From positions 137,342 to 201,341 of the forward strand of contig UQZO01000003.1 in the NCBI GenBank assembly GCA_900545545.1: a stretch of DNA of 64,000 nt, in the 5' to 3' direction. Below are positions 9,299-16,062 of the stretch, in pieces (within the stretch, counting starts at the first letter, position 1; each line of letters begins with the position of its first letter). Source of the stretch: an uncultured Subdoligranulum sp. (GTDB taxonomy: Bacteria; Bacillota; Clostridia; Oscillospirales; Ruminococcaceae). Under the pieces are notes generated by a model. The model ran no database searches. It was not told where the DNA came from and saw only the letters and a program-made list of their open reading frames with translations. The translations under genes were made by a program, and so were the position numbers.

Positions 9299-9425
9299 AA
9301 CCGTTGGACTCTTGGAGCTCACGCTCAGCTTAGAAGATGCGCAAGCATTTCAAAAAGCACACAACAGCGTGATAAAACCAAGCCGATGGCGTGATATCGA
9401 CTTGGAGATCTACCTGTAATACGCC

Positions 9426-9465
9426 AATCCCCCTGCTACTGATTTCAGTTGCAGGGGGATTTTTT
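9426..9465 (+). terminator. Intrinsic terminator after ppdK
   Basis: AATCCCCCTGC (9426 on) pairs with GCAGGGGGATT, with an inner ACTG/CAGT extension, followed by a T run. It probably ends ppdK transcription and marks the last clearly chromosomal feature. Confidence 0.85.
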
Positions 9466-9485
9466 ATGCCTACTTTTTGTTCAAA

Positions 9486-9566
9486 AGGCGATTTTGGGCC
9501 CGAAAAATCTGGATTTTCTGAAAATGTACCCGGTTTTTCGTATACATTTTTGGGCACAAAACGCCT
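9486..9566. repeat. Nested inverted repeats upstream of parB1
   Basis: Three dyads are nested. The outer imperfect pair is AGGCGATTTTGGGCCC (9486-9501) with GGGCACAAAACGCCT (9552-9566). Inside it are AAAATC/GATTTT (9504-9509 and 9512-9517) and AAAATGTA/TACATTTT (9521-9528 and 9543-9550). They fill the AT-rich gap between the ppdK terminator and parB1. They could be operators, a centromere-like site or part of the element's end; the sequence does not decide. Confidence 0.45.
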
Positions 9567-9607
9567 CTTGCAAGCCTTATTTTTACCAAGAAAGGAAGCG
9601 TATTGTC

Positions 9608-10492
9608 ATGGCAGAAAACCAAGTCCAAAACCCATCGCCTGAAAAAGTAATTGCTCTTTCAGCCAGTCTGTTGGACCCCTTTCAGGGGCATCCCTTCCGG
9701 GTGGCCAGCGGCGAGGAGATGGAACAACTCAAGGAAAGCATCCGGGAGTACGGTGTTCTCTCGCCGCTGCTGGTCCGGCCCCGTGGGGATGGCCGCTACG
9801 AGATCGTCAGTGGACACCGCCGCAGGGCTGCCTGCGAAGCCCTGGGCATCACCGAACTGCCGGTGCTGGTCCGGGATATGACCGACGACGAGGCGGTGAT
9901 TCTGATGGTAGACAGCAACATCCAGCGGGAGCATATCCTGCCCAGCGAGAAGGCGTTTGCTTATAAGATGAAGATGGAGGCTATCAGACATCAGGGAAAG
10001 CGAGGCGTCCCAACTTCATCCCAAGTTGGGATGAAGTTGCAGACGATGGATATTGTGGGACAAGAATCTGGTGATAGCCGAAACCAAGTCCATCGTTACA
10101 TCCGCCTGACCCACCTGATCCCCTCCATCCTTCAGATGGTGGATGAATACCAGATCGCCTTCAATCCGGCGGTGGAGATCTCCTACCTGACCGAGGAACA
10201 CCAGCGGATGCTCAAAGAGGAGATGGACGCCTGCCAGGCCACACCGTCCCTCACCCAGTCCCGTACCCTCAAACAAATGAGCCAGTCCGGAACGCTGACC
10301 CGGGAATACCTGCATCACTTGCTTACCGAAGAAAAGCCCAACCAGCGGCAGAAGTTCTTCCTCAATCAGGAGGACGTGCAGCGGTATTTCCCCAAGCACT
10401 ACACCCCGCAACAGATGCAGCAAGTCATTCTCCATCTGCTCCACACCTGGCAGCACAAACGCGGCTATAACAAAGAAAACGAAGGTCGATAG
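9608..10492 (+). CDS. ParB-family partition protein, first copy
   Basis: Start MAENQVQNPSPEKV follows AAGGAAG. The 294-residue protein has the ParB N domain with LDPFQGHPFRV, IREYGVLSPLLVRP, IVSGHRRRAACEALG and the box III-like SNIQREHILPSEKAFAYKMK. A helix-turn-helix region begins near residue 150 with GDSRNQVHRYIRLTHLIP. It is expected to bind a centromere-like site and act with ParA in maintenance of the excised circular element. A perfect 29-nt palindrome lies inside the gene between the two domains (separate entry). It ends before a strong terminator. A second ParB lies 2 kb downstream. Confidence 0.9.
   Translation: MAENQVQNPSPEKVIALSASLLDPFQGHPFRVASGEEMEQLKESIREYGVLSPLLVRPRGDGRYEIVSGHRRRAACEALGITELPVLVRDMTDDEAVILMVDSNIQREHILPSEKAFAYKMKMEAIRHQGKRGVPTSSQVGMKLQTMDIVGQESGDSRNQVHRYIRLTHLIPSILQMVDEYQIAFNPAVEISYLTEEHQRMLKEEMDACQATPSLTQSRTLKQMSQSGTLTREYLHHLLTEEKPNQRQKFFLNQEDVQRYFPKHYTPQQMQQVILHLLHTWQHKRGYNKENEGR
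10011..10039. repeat. 29-nt perfect palindrome inside parB1
   Basis: Arms CAACTTCATCCCAA and TTGGGATGAAGTTG flank a central G at 10025; 14 of 14 pairs match. It encodes the variable linker between the ParB N domain and the helix-turn-helix, with CAA-GTT (Gln-Val) at its centre. parB2 has the same structure with different arms at the equivalent place. Confidence 0.9.
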
Positions 10493-10534
10493 GACTCTTT
10501 TATTGACGTAAATACGATTATATAGTGCTATTGC

Positions 10535-10573
10535 AAAGCAGTTGTTACTTCCCGTAACAGCTGCTTTTTTGTT
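10535..10573 (+). terminator. Intrinsic terminator after parB1
   Basis: AAAGCAGTTGTTAC (10535-10548) pairs with GTAACAGCTGCTTT (10554-10567) with one G-T pair, and a T run follows. It separates parB1 from the toprim-parA-parB2 operon. The rest of 10493-10689 shows no gene. Confidence 0.85.
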
Positions 10574-10689
10574 TATAAAGGAACCAAGGGGGAAGTGTAC
10601 CCATATGGGGAAATGTTTTGCAGCAACTTTCTCCCCCCACACCCCCCTCGACTAGCTGAAAACAACTGGCTGAAAAGGAGAGGATGACC

Positions 10690-11637
10690 ATGAGAAGGAG
10701 AGTAACAGAAGAACAAATACGGCTAGCAAAAGCGGTGGATCTGATTACTTACATGAAGCAATACGAACCACAAGAATTGATCCGCACCGGTCCGCATGAC
10801 TACAAAACCGCTACACACAGCAGCCTTTGTATCAGCGATAACGGGTTATGGCATTGGTTCTCACATGATATTGGCGGGCGTGGGGCATTGAACTATCTCA
10901 TTCAGGTAAAAGGGATGGATTTTGTCAGCGCTGTGCGGCACCTGTGCGAACTGGAACATCTTGCACCTGTTCCTTTTCAGCAGGTCAAAAGCAGCCCGGC
11001 TCCTCAGCACGAACGCAGGCCGTTTGAACTGCCGATTCCCGATAAGAACGCAGAAACGGTTATGCAGTATCTCAAGCGCAGAGGAATAGACGGCAAAATC
11101 CTAAAATATTGCATTGACCAGGAAATTCTCTACCAAACCACGCGCGGAGGCTACAAAAACTGTGTTTTTGTCGGTAAAGATGGCGAAGGGAAACCCCGTG
11201 CGGCTTGTATACGAGGATGTCAGGGAACTTTCCGCGGTGAGTGCGCCGGCAGCGAAAAGCAGTATGGATTTTGTATTTCAGCAGGCAACAGTCATACAAA
11301 CATTCTCGAGGTGTACGAAGCCCCCATTGATGCCCTTTCCGGCGCAACAATGCAATTGCTCAGCGGTCACGACTGGCAGAGAGCTCACCATCTTTCTCTC
11401 GGGGGGCTCAACTATGTTGCATTAGACCAGTACCTCAAGAGTCACCCTGAAATCAATACACTTCGGCTTCGGCTGGATAACGATGAGCGCGGGCGAGATT
11501 TTACTACGCGGTTACAGGAACGGTACCAGGCTCAAGGATACATGGTGAAGTCGATCCCACCCCGTCGAGGCAAAGACTATAACGACTATTTGCTTATCTA
11601 CCGCGCCCATTTGAAATCTCTCGGCAGAGGCCGATAA
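10690..11637 (+). CDS. DUF3991/toprim-domain protein
   Basis: Two in-frame ATGs exist at 10684 and 10690. AAGGAG ends at 10680, so the second (MRRRVTEEQIRLAKAV, 315 aa) has better spacing. The N-terminal 80 residues resemble a primase CHC2-type fold without zinc ligands (CISDNGLWHWFSHDIGGRGALN, shown in two parts: CISDNGLWHWFS then HDIGGRGALN). A DUF3991-like middle follows (RRGIDGKILKYCIDQEILYQ). The C-terminal toprim-like part has LEVYEAPIDALS with the conserved glutamate and LRLDNDERGRDF with the acidic pair. Such proteins are frequent in Clostridia conjugative elements and probably act in element replication. It heads an operon with parA 15 bases downstream. Confidence 0.85.
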   Translation: MRRRVTEEQIRLAKAVDLITYMKQYEPQELIRTGPHDYKTATHSSLCISDNGLWHWFSHDIGGRGALNYLIQVKGMDFVSAVRHLCELEHLAPVPFQQVKSSPAPQHERRPFELPIPDKNAETVMQYLKRRGIDGKILKYCIDQEILYQTTRGGYKNCVFVGKDGEGKPRAACIRGCQGTFRGECAGSEKQYGFCISAGNSHTNILEVYEAPIDALSGATMQLLSGHDWQRAHHLSLGGLNYVALDQYLKSHPEINTLRLRLDNDERGRDFTTRLQERYQAQGYMVKSIPPRRGKDYNDYLLIYRAHLKSLGRGR

Positions 11638-11652
11638 AAACAGGAGGTATCC

Positions 11653-12468
11653 ATGAAAACAATCGCTATCGCAAATCAGAAAGGTGGAGTAGGAAAAACC
11701 ACCACTGCCGTTAATTTGGGCGTTGCACTGGCCAGACAGGGACTTCGTGTTCTGCTTGTAGACGCCGATCCGCAGGGAGATTTGACGGCCTATCTTGGCT
11801 GTCAGAACGCCGATCACTTGGATACGACCATTGGAACCATGATGGAAGAGGCCATCGCCGACCAACCAATTTCCTACTCTACCGGCATCTTACATCAGGA
11901 GGAAGGCGTAGATTACATACCGTCAGACATCGAGCTGGCGGGCATGGATGTCCGTCTTACCAACGTGGTGGGTCGTGAGGCAGTGCTCCGCAATGTGTTG
12001 GAACCACTGAAAAAACGCTATGACTACTGCCTGATCGACTGTATGCCCAGCCTCGGGATGCTGACCATCGGTGCGCTGGCCGCCTCGGACAGTGTGCTGA
12101 TTCCGGTTCAGGCACAGCATTTTCCCCTCAAGGGCCTGATTGCTCTGGTCAAAAACATCCAGATGGTGCGGCGGCGCATCAATCCCAAGTTGTCCATCAA
12201 CGGCATTGTCATGACGATGGTGGACAACCGGACCAATTTGTCCAAAGATGTTTGCGCTGCGCTGCGCCGTACTTACGGGCAAAAGCTGTGCATCTACAAG
12301 AGCGAGATCCCCGTTTGTACCCGAGCCGCCGAAAGCACTGCCAGCGGGCACAGCGCCCTGCGGTATGATCCCAACGGAAAGGCAAGTCAGGCATATTTGG
12401 CATTAGCAAAGGAGGTGGTAGACCATGAGCGAGCGCCGCAGGTACGAGATCAATCCTTCATTCGCTGA
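11653..12468 (+). CDS. parA: ParA/Soj-type partition ATPase
   Basis: The 271-residue protein has the deviant Walker A motif KGGVGKTTTAVNLG near residue 11, LLVDADPQGDLTAYLG, the Walker B region YDYCLIDCMPSLG and VLIPVQAQHFPLKGL. It is a cytoplasmic ATPase that moves or positions ParB-bound DNA. GGAGG lies directly upstream. Its 3' end overlaps parB2 by 44 bases in another frame, which indicates tight co-translation. Confidence 0.95.
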   Translation: MKTIAIANQKGGVGKTTTAVNLGVALARQGLRVLLVDADPQGDLTAYLGCQNADHLDTTIGTMMEEAIADQPISYSTGILHQEEGVDYIPSDIELAGMDVRLTNVVGREAVLRNVLEPLKKRYDYCLIDCMPSLGMLTIGALAASDSVLIPVQAQHFPLKGLIALVKNIQMVRRRINPKLSINGIVMTMVDNRTNLSKDVCAALRRTYGQKLCIYKSEIPVCTRAAESTASGHSALRYDPNGKASQAYLALAKEVVDHERAPQVRDQSFIR

Positions 12469-13363
12469 CCTTTTCACCACTCAGGAGGATCGGGATGAGG
12501 CCAAACTGGAGAAGGTACAGATGCTGCCGCTTGATGAGTTAAACCCTTTCCCCGATCATCCCTTTGAAGTCCGGGATGATGAGGAAATGGAAAAGCTGGT
12601 TGACAGTATCCGAGTCCACGGGGTTCTGATGCCCGCCATTGCTAGAACTCGCCCTGATGGAAGCTATGAACTGGTGGCTGGTCACCGGCGCAAACGGGCG
12701 TGTGAGCTGGCGGGCCTGCAGGAAATGCCGGTATTGATCAGAAAAATGGATGATGATACCGCCACCATCCTGATGGTGGATTCCAACGTACAGCGGGAAC
12801 ACGTCTTACCCTCTGAAAAGGCGAAAGCCTACAAGATGAAACTGGACGCCATCAAAAGAAAGAGCGGTAGACCGTCAAAAGAAAATTCCCGACAAGTTGT
12901 CGGGAATTTTGAGAGTGCCGATTTGGTGGGAGAAACAAGTGGTGAAAGCGGCAGACAGGTCCAGCGCTATATCCGCCTGAACAACCTCATCCCGGAATTG
13001 ATGGAACTGGTGGACGAAAACAAGCTGAAGTTCAATCCGGCTGTTGAAATCAGTTATCTGACGCCCGATGAGCAGGCAGATTTCTTCCAATACATCGACG
13101 GGCAGGCTTGTTCGCCTTCTTTGTCACAAGCACAAAAACTGAAAGCGGCCAGCAGGGAAGGAACCCTTACAACAGACCGGTTAGAAAGCATTATGACCGC
13201 ACAACCACCCAGTGTAAAACCACGCGAAGCACAGATCTCTATTTCGCTGGATCGGGTCAGCAAGTATTTTCCCAAAGGCTTCACTTCGGAGCAAATCGTT
13301 AATCAGATTTTGAAAATTCTTGAAGCCCAGTATCGCAAGAAAAATCGAGATATGGAGCGTTGA
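12425..13363 (+). CDS. parB: ParB-family partition protein, second copy
   Basis: The 312-residue protein has LDELNPFPDHPFEV, IRVHGVLMPAIARTR, LVAGHRRKRACELAG and SNVQREHVLPSEKAKAYKMK, then a helix-turn-helix with GESGRQVQRYIRLNNLIP. It is a clear paralogue of the first ParB but carries a 17-residue longer start. The ATG lies inside the 3' end of parA with AAAGGAGG before it. A 29-nt palindrome sits in the same linker as in the first copy. It is the likely cognate partner of ParA because of the overlap. Confidence 0.93.
   Translation: MSERRRYEINPSFADLFTTQEDRDEAKLEKVQMLPLDELNPFPDHPFEVRDDEEMEKLVDSIRVHGVLMPAIARTRPDGSYELVAGHRRKRACELAGLQEMPVLIRKMDDDTATILMVDSNVQREHVLPSEKAKAYKMKLDAIKRKSGRPSKENSRQVVGNFESADLVGETSGESGRQVQRYIRLNNLIPELMELVDENKLKFNPAVEISYLTPDEQADFFQYIDGQACSPSLSQAQKLKAASREGTLTTDRLESIMTAQPPSVKPREAQISISLDRVSKYFPKGFTSEQIVNQILKILEAQYRKKNRDMER
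12882..12910. repeat. 29-nt perfect palindrome inside parB2
   Basis: Arms AAAATTCCCGACAA and TTGTCGGGAATTTT flank a central G at 12896; 14 of 14 pairs match. Length, central base, codon phase and central CAA-GTT codons equal those of the palindrome in parB1, though the arm sequences differ. Confidence 0.9.
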
Positions 13364-13372
13364 GGAATTGGT

Positions 13373-13774
13373 ATGAGAGTGCTTGTATTGGAGCCGGGCT
13401 ACTGCCCTTACATCGCTTTCTTTGACAGTTCTGAAGAAGCGGTCAGAAAAATCATACAGGGAGAACAGAATGTTTCGCTCCCGTTTGGCAACGATGTGAT
13501 TGCATTGGTTACCAGCAACGAGCAGAATAACCTCCCTTTCAACCGTACCATTGATGAGACCAGTTATATCAATGGTCGAGCGCTGATCTGCGGATGGGAC
13601 GGAGAAAAACTGCGGGAACTGACAAGAAAGCAGGCAGACCGGTATTACCGACGGTATCTGTATCCCGAAAAATTGGTGGATGAGGATACAGGACTAAGGA
13701 TGATTCCACAGCAGCCGCGGGTGAAGCCCCGTGACGAGCGGTTTGGGCGCAAGCCTACTTTTTTGGAGAGGTGA
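13373..13774 (+). CDS. DUF3846-family protein
   Basis: The 133-residue protein begins MRVLVLEPGYCPYIAFFDSS and contains VIALVTSNEQNNLPFNRTID and RALICGWDGEKLRELT, the layout of DUF3846: N-terminal strand, glycine-rich turn, NR motif. The family is found mainly on conjugative elements and phages and its function is unknown. It starts 10 bases after parB2. A second DUF3846 gene lies at 45406-45852. Confidence 0.75.
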   Translation: MRVLVLEPGYCPYIAFFDSSEEAVRKIIQGEQNVSLPFGNDVIALVTSNEQNNLPFNRTIDETSYINGRALICGWDGEKLRELTRKQADRYYRRYLYPEKLVDEDTGLRMIPQQPRVKPRDERFGRKPTFLER

Positions 13775-13779
13775 GATTG

Positions 13780-14376
13780 ATGGAAGAAAAAGAATACGCG
13801 GGAAGTTATCAAATTGAACAGTCATTTCGATTGGGCAAAAAACACTTTGTTCTTGGGGTTGATGAGAAAGCACAGGAGAAGTACCTTCTGGCTGAGCGGC
13901 GGATGAATGCCTTTGGGTACGAATATGTTGAAGCGGTTGGGTCCAACGATTATCTTGAAATTTTAGAGGAGTATACTCTTCGATTGCATGAGGAACTTGA
14001 CCGCCTCCGCCAGGAGCGCAAAGGAAGAAGCTCCGATGGTATTCCTTTCGGGTTGGAAGCGTGCTGTGCAGAGAGCAGTAAGATGAATTATGAAAACCAG
14101 ATTCTGATTCTCAACCCATCATTCCTCGCACCTGAATATCGTACAAAGGAAGATCAGATGGTGTTAGCCATCAGCGGCTTCGGATGCACTCCGGGTCGAA
14201 GATCCCACAAAATCTACTGTCAGAGTTTGTGCGACGGTGAAAAGTTTTATATTCGCGGTTATGACGTGTTAGGGGTGCTGGATCGCCAGAATGTCCCGGA
14301 ATGGGCAGCCAACAAGGCCCATAGTATTCGGCAGAAAGAACGTAAGGCACGACAGAAGTTCAACGGCGAACGGTAA
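13780..14376 (+). CDS. Conserved conjugative-element hypothetical protein
   Basis: The ATG at 13780 (MEEKEYAGSYQIEQSF) lies 8 bases after GGAGAGG; an upstream in-frame GTG overlaps that site and is less likely. The 198-residue protein has a charged N-terminal half with a coiled-coil-like stretch around residues 60-85. The C-terminal half contains LILNPSFLAPEYRTKEDQMV and GFGCTPG, a pattern I associate with accessory modules of Clostridia elements. Function unknown. Confidence 0.7.
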   Translation: MEEKEYAGSYQIEQSFRLGKKHFVLGVDEKAQEKYLLAERRMNAFGYEYVEAVGSNDYLEILEEYTLRLHEELDRLRQERKGRSSDGIPFGLEACCAESSKMNYENQILILNPSFLAPEYRTKEDQMVLAISGFGCTPGRRSHKIYCQSLCDGEKFYIRGYDVLGVLDRQNVPEWAANKAHSIRQKERKARQKFNGER

Positions 14377-14396
14377 TTTTGAAAAGGAGAAAAGTC

Positions 14397-15155
14397 ATGG
14401 CTGAAAAACAAAAATACACGGTCCACCAGACCCAGTTCGAGTTGAGCCCTGCCAGCAATGAGCAGGGCTTTTGTTTTACCCATTTTAATTCTCCCGTTGA
14501 TAGAGCCTGCATCGGGCATTTGCGTGGGGATTTTGGGGAAACAGGCACTTCTTTTCACCATACATGGTGGCCGCATAACGCTCATCTTATTACGCCATCT
14601 TTCAATACGGAATTGAAAGATGTACTTACCGGACTGCGCCGGAACGGGTTGCTCAGAGATCGCAAGACCATGCTGGCTCGGTCAATGCGGTTCAGCACGG
14701 CAATCATTCCCACTGAAGGCAGCAACACTATGGCGTTCCGTATTGAAACGCCGGAGCATCTCTTTTATCTGCGGTGCATTCCGAATAAAGGGGAATACAA
14801 TTTCTATTGTTACGGCTACAACAAGACCATGCTTATGGAGGTGCTTCGCCAGCAAAAGAAGCTCCCCCGCATTGCGTGGGCCGAATTGGATTCCAGCCAT
14901 GAAGTGGTAGCCATCTGCTATGGCGAGAGTGGGTATCACAAGTGGGAGCCCGAAGGATACATTGCCATGACCTCCACAGAAATTGTGGATGATCTCAACC
15001 AGAAAGCTGGTGTTTCCAAGGCGCAGGCATCCGCAATGAAAGCCGGGTCTTTGTTCGGTTGGCACTGTCCGGCTGCCGATCCCCAAAACTATGATGAGCT
15101 GGGACGCCCCACCTATCATAAGAAAGAAGCTGTCCGCCAGCAGGAGGTGCGCTGA
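14397..15155 (+). CDS. Conserved conjugative-element hypothetical protein
   Basis: MAEKQKYTVHQTQFELSP starts 7 bases after AAAAGGAGA. The 252-residue protein has an N-terminal part with CIGHLRGDFGETGTSFHHTW, resembling small modules that occur in polyvalent element proteins. The second half contains GYNKTMLMEVLRQQKKLPRI. A terminator-like hairpin lies inside codons 17-27. The stop overlaps the next start (TGATG). Function unknown; probably a modifier of DNA processing or host interaction. Confidence 0.7.
   Translation: MAEKQKYTVHQTQFELSPASNEQGFCFTHFNSPVDRACIGHLRGDFGETGTSFHHTWWPHNAHLITPSFNTELKDVLTGLRRNGLLRDRKTMLARSMRFSTAIIPTEGSNTMAFRIETPEHLFYLRCIPNKGEYNFYCYGYNKTMLMEVLRQQKKLPRIAWAELDSSHEVVAICYGESGYHKWEPEGYIAMTSTEIVDDLNQKAGVSKAQASAMKAGSLFGWHCPAADPQNYDELGRPTYHKKEAVRQQEVR
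14445..14478 (+). terminator. Terminator-like hairpin inside a coding region
   Basis: AGCCCTGC (14445-14452) pairs with GCAGGGCT (14462-14469), followed by TTTTGTTTT. It lies about 50 bases inside the gene that starts at 14397, so ribosomes or an antiterminator would have to keep RNA polymerase going. Confidence 0.6.
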
Positions 15156-16048
15156 TGCAATCCTTTATAGATCATTTCTATGTGTGCGAGGATCTGAGCA
15201 AACTGGGACCTTTGGACATTCAGCGTTTTGACACGCTGCAGGAGGCGGTAACTGCCTACCGGACGCTCTCCGGTGATAAGGTGAAAGCCCTGGGCGTGCA
15301 GAACACGCTGCCCAGGCCCGGAACACTGGATTTTGTGCAGCACCTGAATGGGAAAGACACCCTGCTGAGCGATTGCCTGCGCCTTCCTGCCTGGCGTAAT
15401 GCAGAAATACAGAAAACATGGAGCGAGCTGCGGGAACTTCTTCCCGGTGCGCAGCGTCGCACCATTCGCTTTATTACCCCGGAGTACAAGGACCTGTTTA
15501 CCTTGCAGGATGGTGAATCTCTGAAAATGCGCTATATGGATGGTACCACCAAAACCACCCCTTGCTTTGCCTGTTCGGATGGATACCACTTTTACCTCGG
15601 CGCAAATCAGCTGTTTCATATCTGCCAGTTTGCGGAGATAAGCAGGGCAAACGGTACTATCTATATGCCGCACACTTCCCATGAGGGGGAGCGTGCCGAT
15701 ACCTATGAGATTTATCAGGTGAGCCGGTACAGCGCAGCTGACTATCGCTTTGCTGACTATGGGTATGCCAAAGACAAGATGAAGGCCAGCGACTATCGCC
15801 ATGTCTATTCCGGGATGCTGGCCAAGGACACCACACTGGATGACCTGTACCTTCTGCACAACCGGGATGATCGGCCCTTTGCGCACCAGATGACCTCTAT
15901 GTCTATGAGTGACATTATCGTCACGGAAAAAGCGGGAAAAAGAACTGGTTATTATGTGGACAGCTTCGGTTTTACGGAGCTGCCCACCGGGTTTGAGCGG
16001 CAACTGTCAAAAGGGAGAACGCAAAAGCGCACTGAGCCCGAACGATAA
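15155..16048 (+). CDS. YodL-domain protein
   Basis: The 297-residue protein begins MQSFIDHFYVCEDLSKLG. Its C-terminal half has YEIYQVSRYSAADYRFADYG, DYRHVYSG, LDDLYLLHNRDDRPFAHQM, SMSDIIVTEKAG and YYVDSFGFTELP. This is the strand pattern of the YodL domain, an accessory module of unknown function often placed beside large methylase/helicase proteins in conjugative elements. The start overlaps the previous stop, and the giant gene follows after 14 bases, so the block is one operon. Confidence 0.78.
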   Translation: MQSFIDHFYVCEDLSKLGPLDIQRFDTLQEAVTAYRTLSGDKVKALGVQNTLPRPGTLDFVQHLNGKDTLLSDCLRLPAWRNAEIQKTWSELRELLPGAQRRTIRFITPEYKDLFTLQDGESLKMRYMDGTTKTTPCFACSDGYHFYLGANQLFHICQFAEISRANGTIYMPHTSHEGERADTYEIYQVSRYSAADYRFADYGYAKDKMKASDYRHVYSGMLAKDTTLDDLYLLHNRDDRPFAHQMTSMSMSDIIVTEKAGKRTGYYVDSFGFTELPTGFERQLSKGRTQKRTEPER

Positions 16049-16062
16049 GAAAGGAATGGAGA

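Noticed and set aside
6557..9322. A 921-codon open frame antisense to ppdK
   Set aside because: It is a shadow of the strongly biased codon use of ppdK: no ribosome site, no recognisable domain, and it mirrors the known gene over its full length.
9299..9419. A short frame reading LELTLSLEDAQAFQKAHNSV up to a stop at 9419
   Set aside because: It looks protein-like but has no start codon with ribosome site and no upstream part; at most a gene remnant.
10503..10531. TTGACG - 17 - TGCTAT promoter-like pair
   Set aside because: Its start point would fall inside the parB1 terminator stem at 10535, so it would make a useless transcript; the -10 box is poor.
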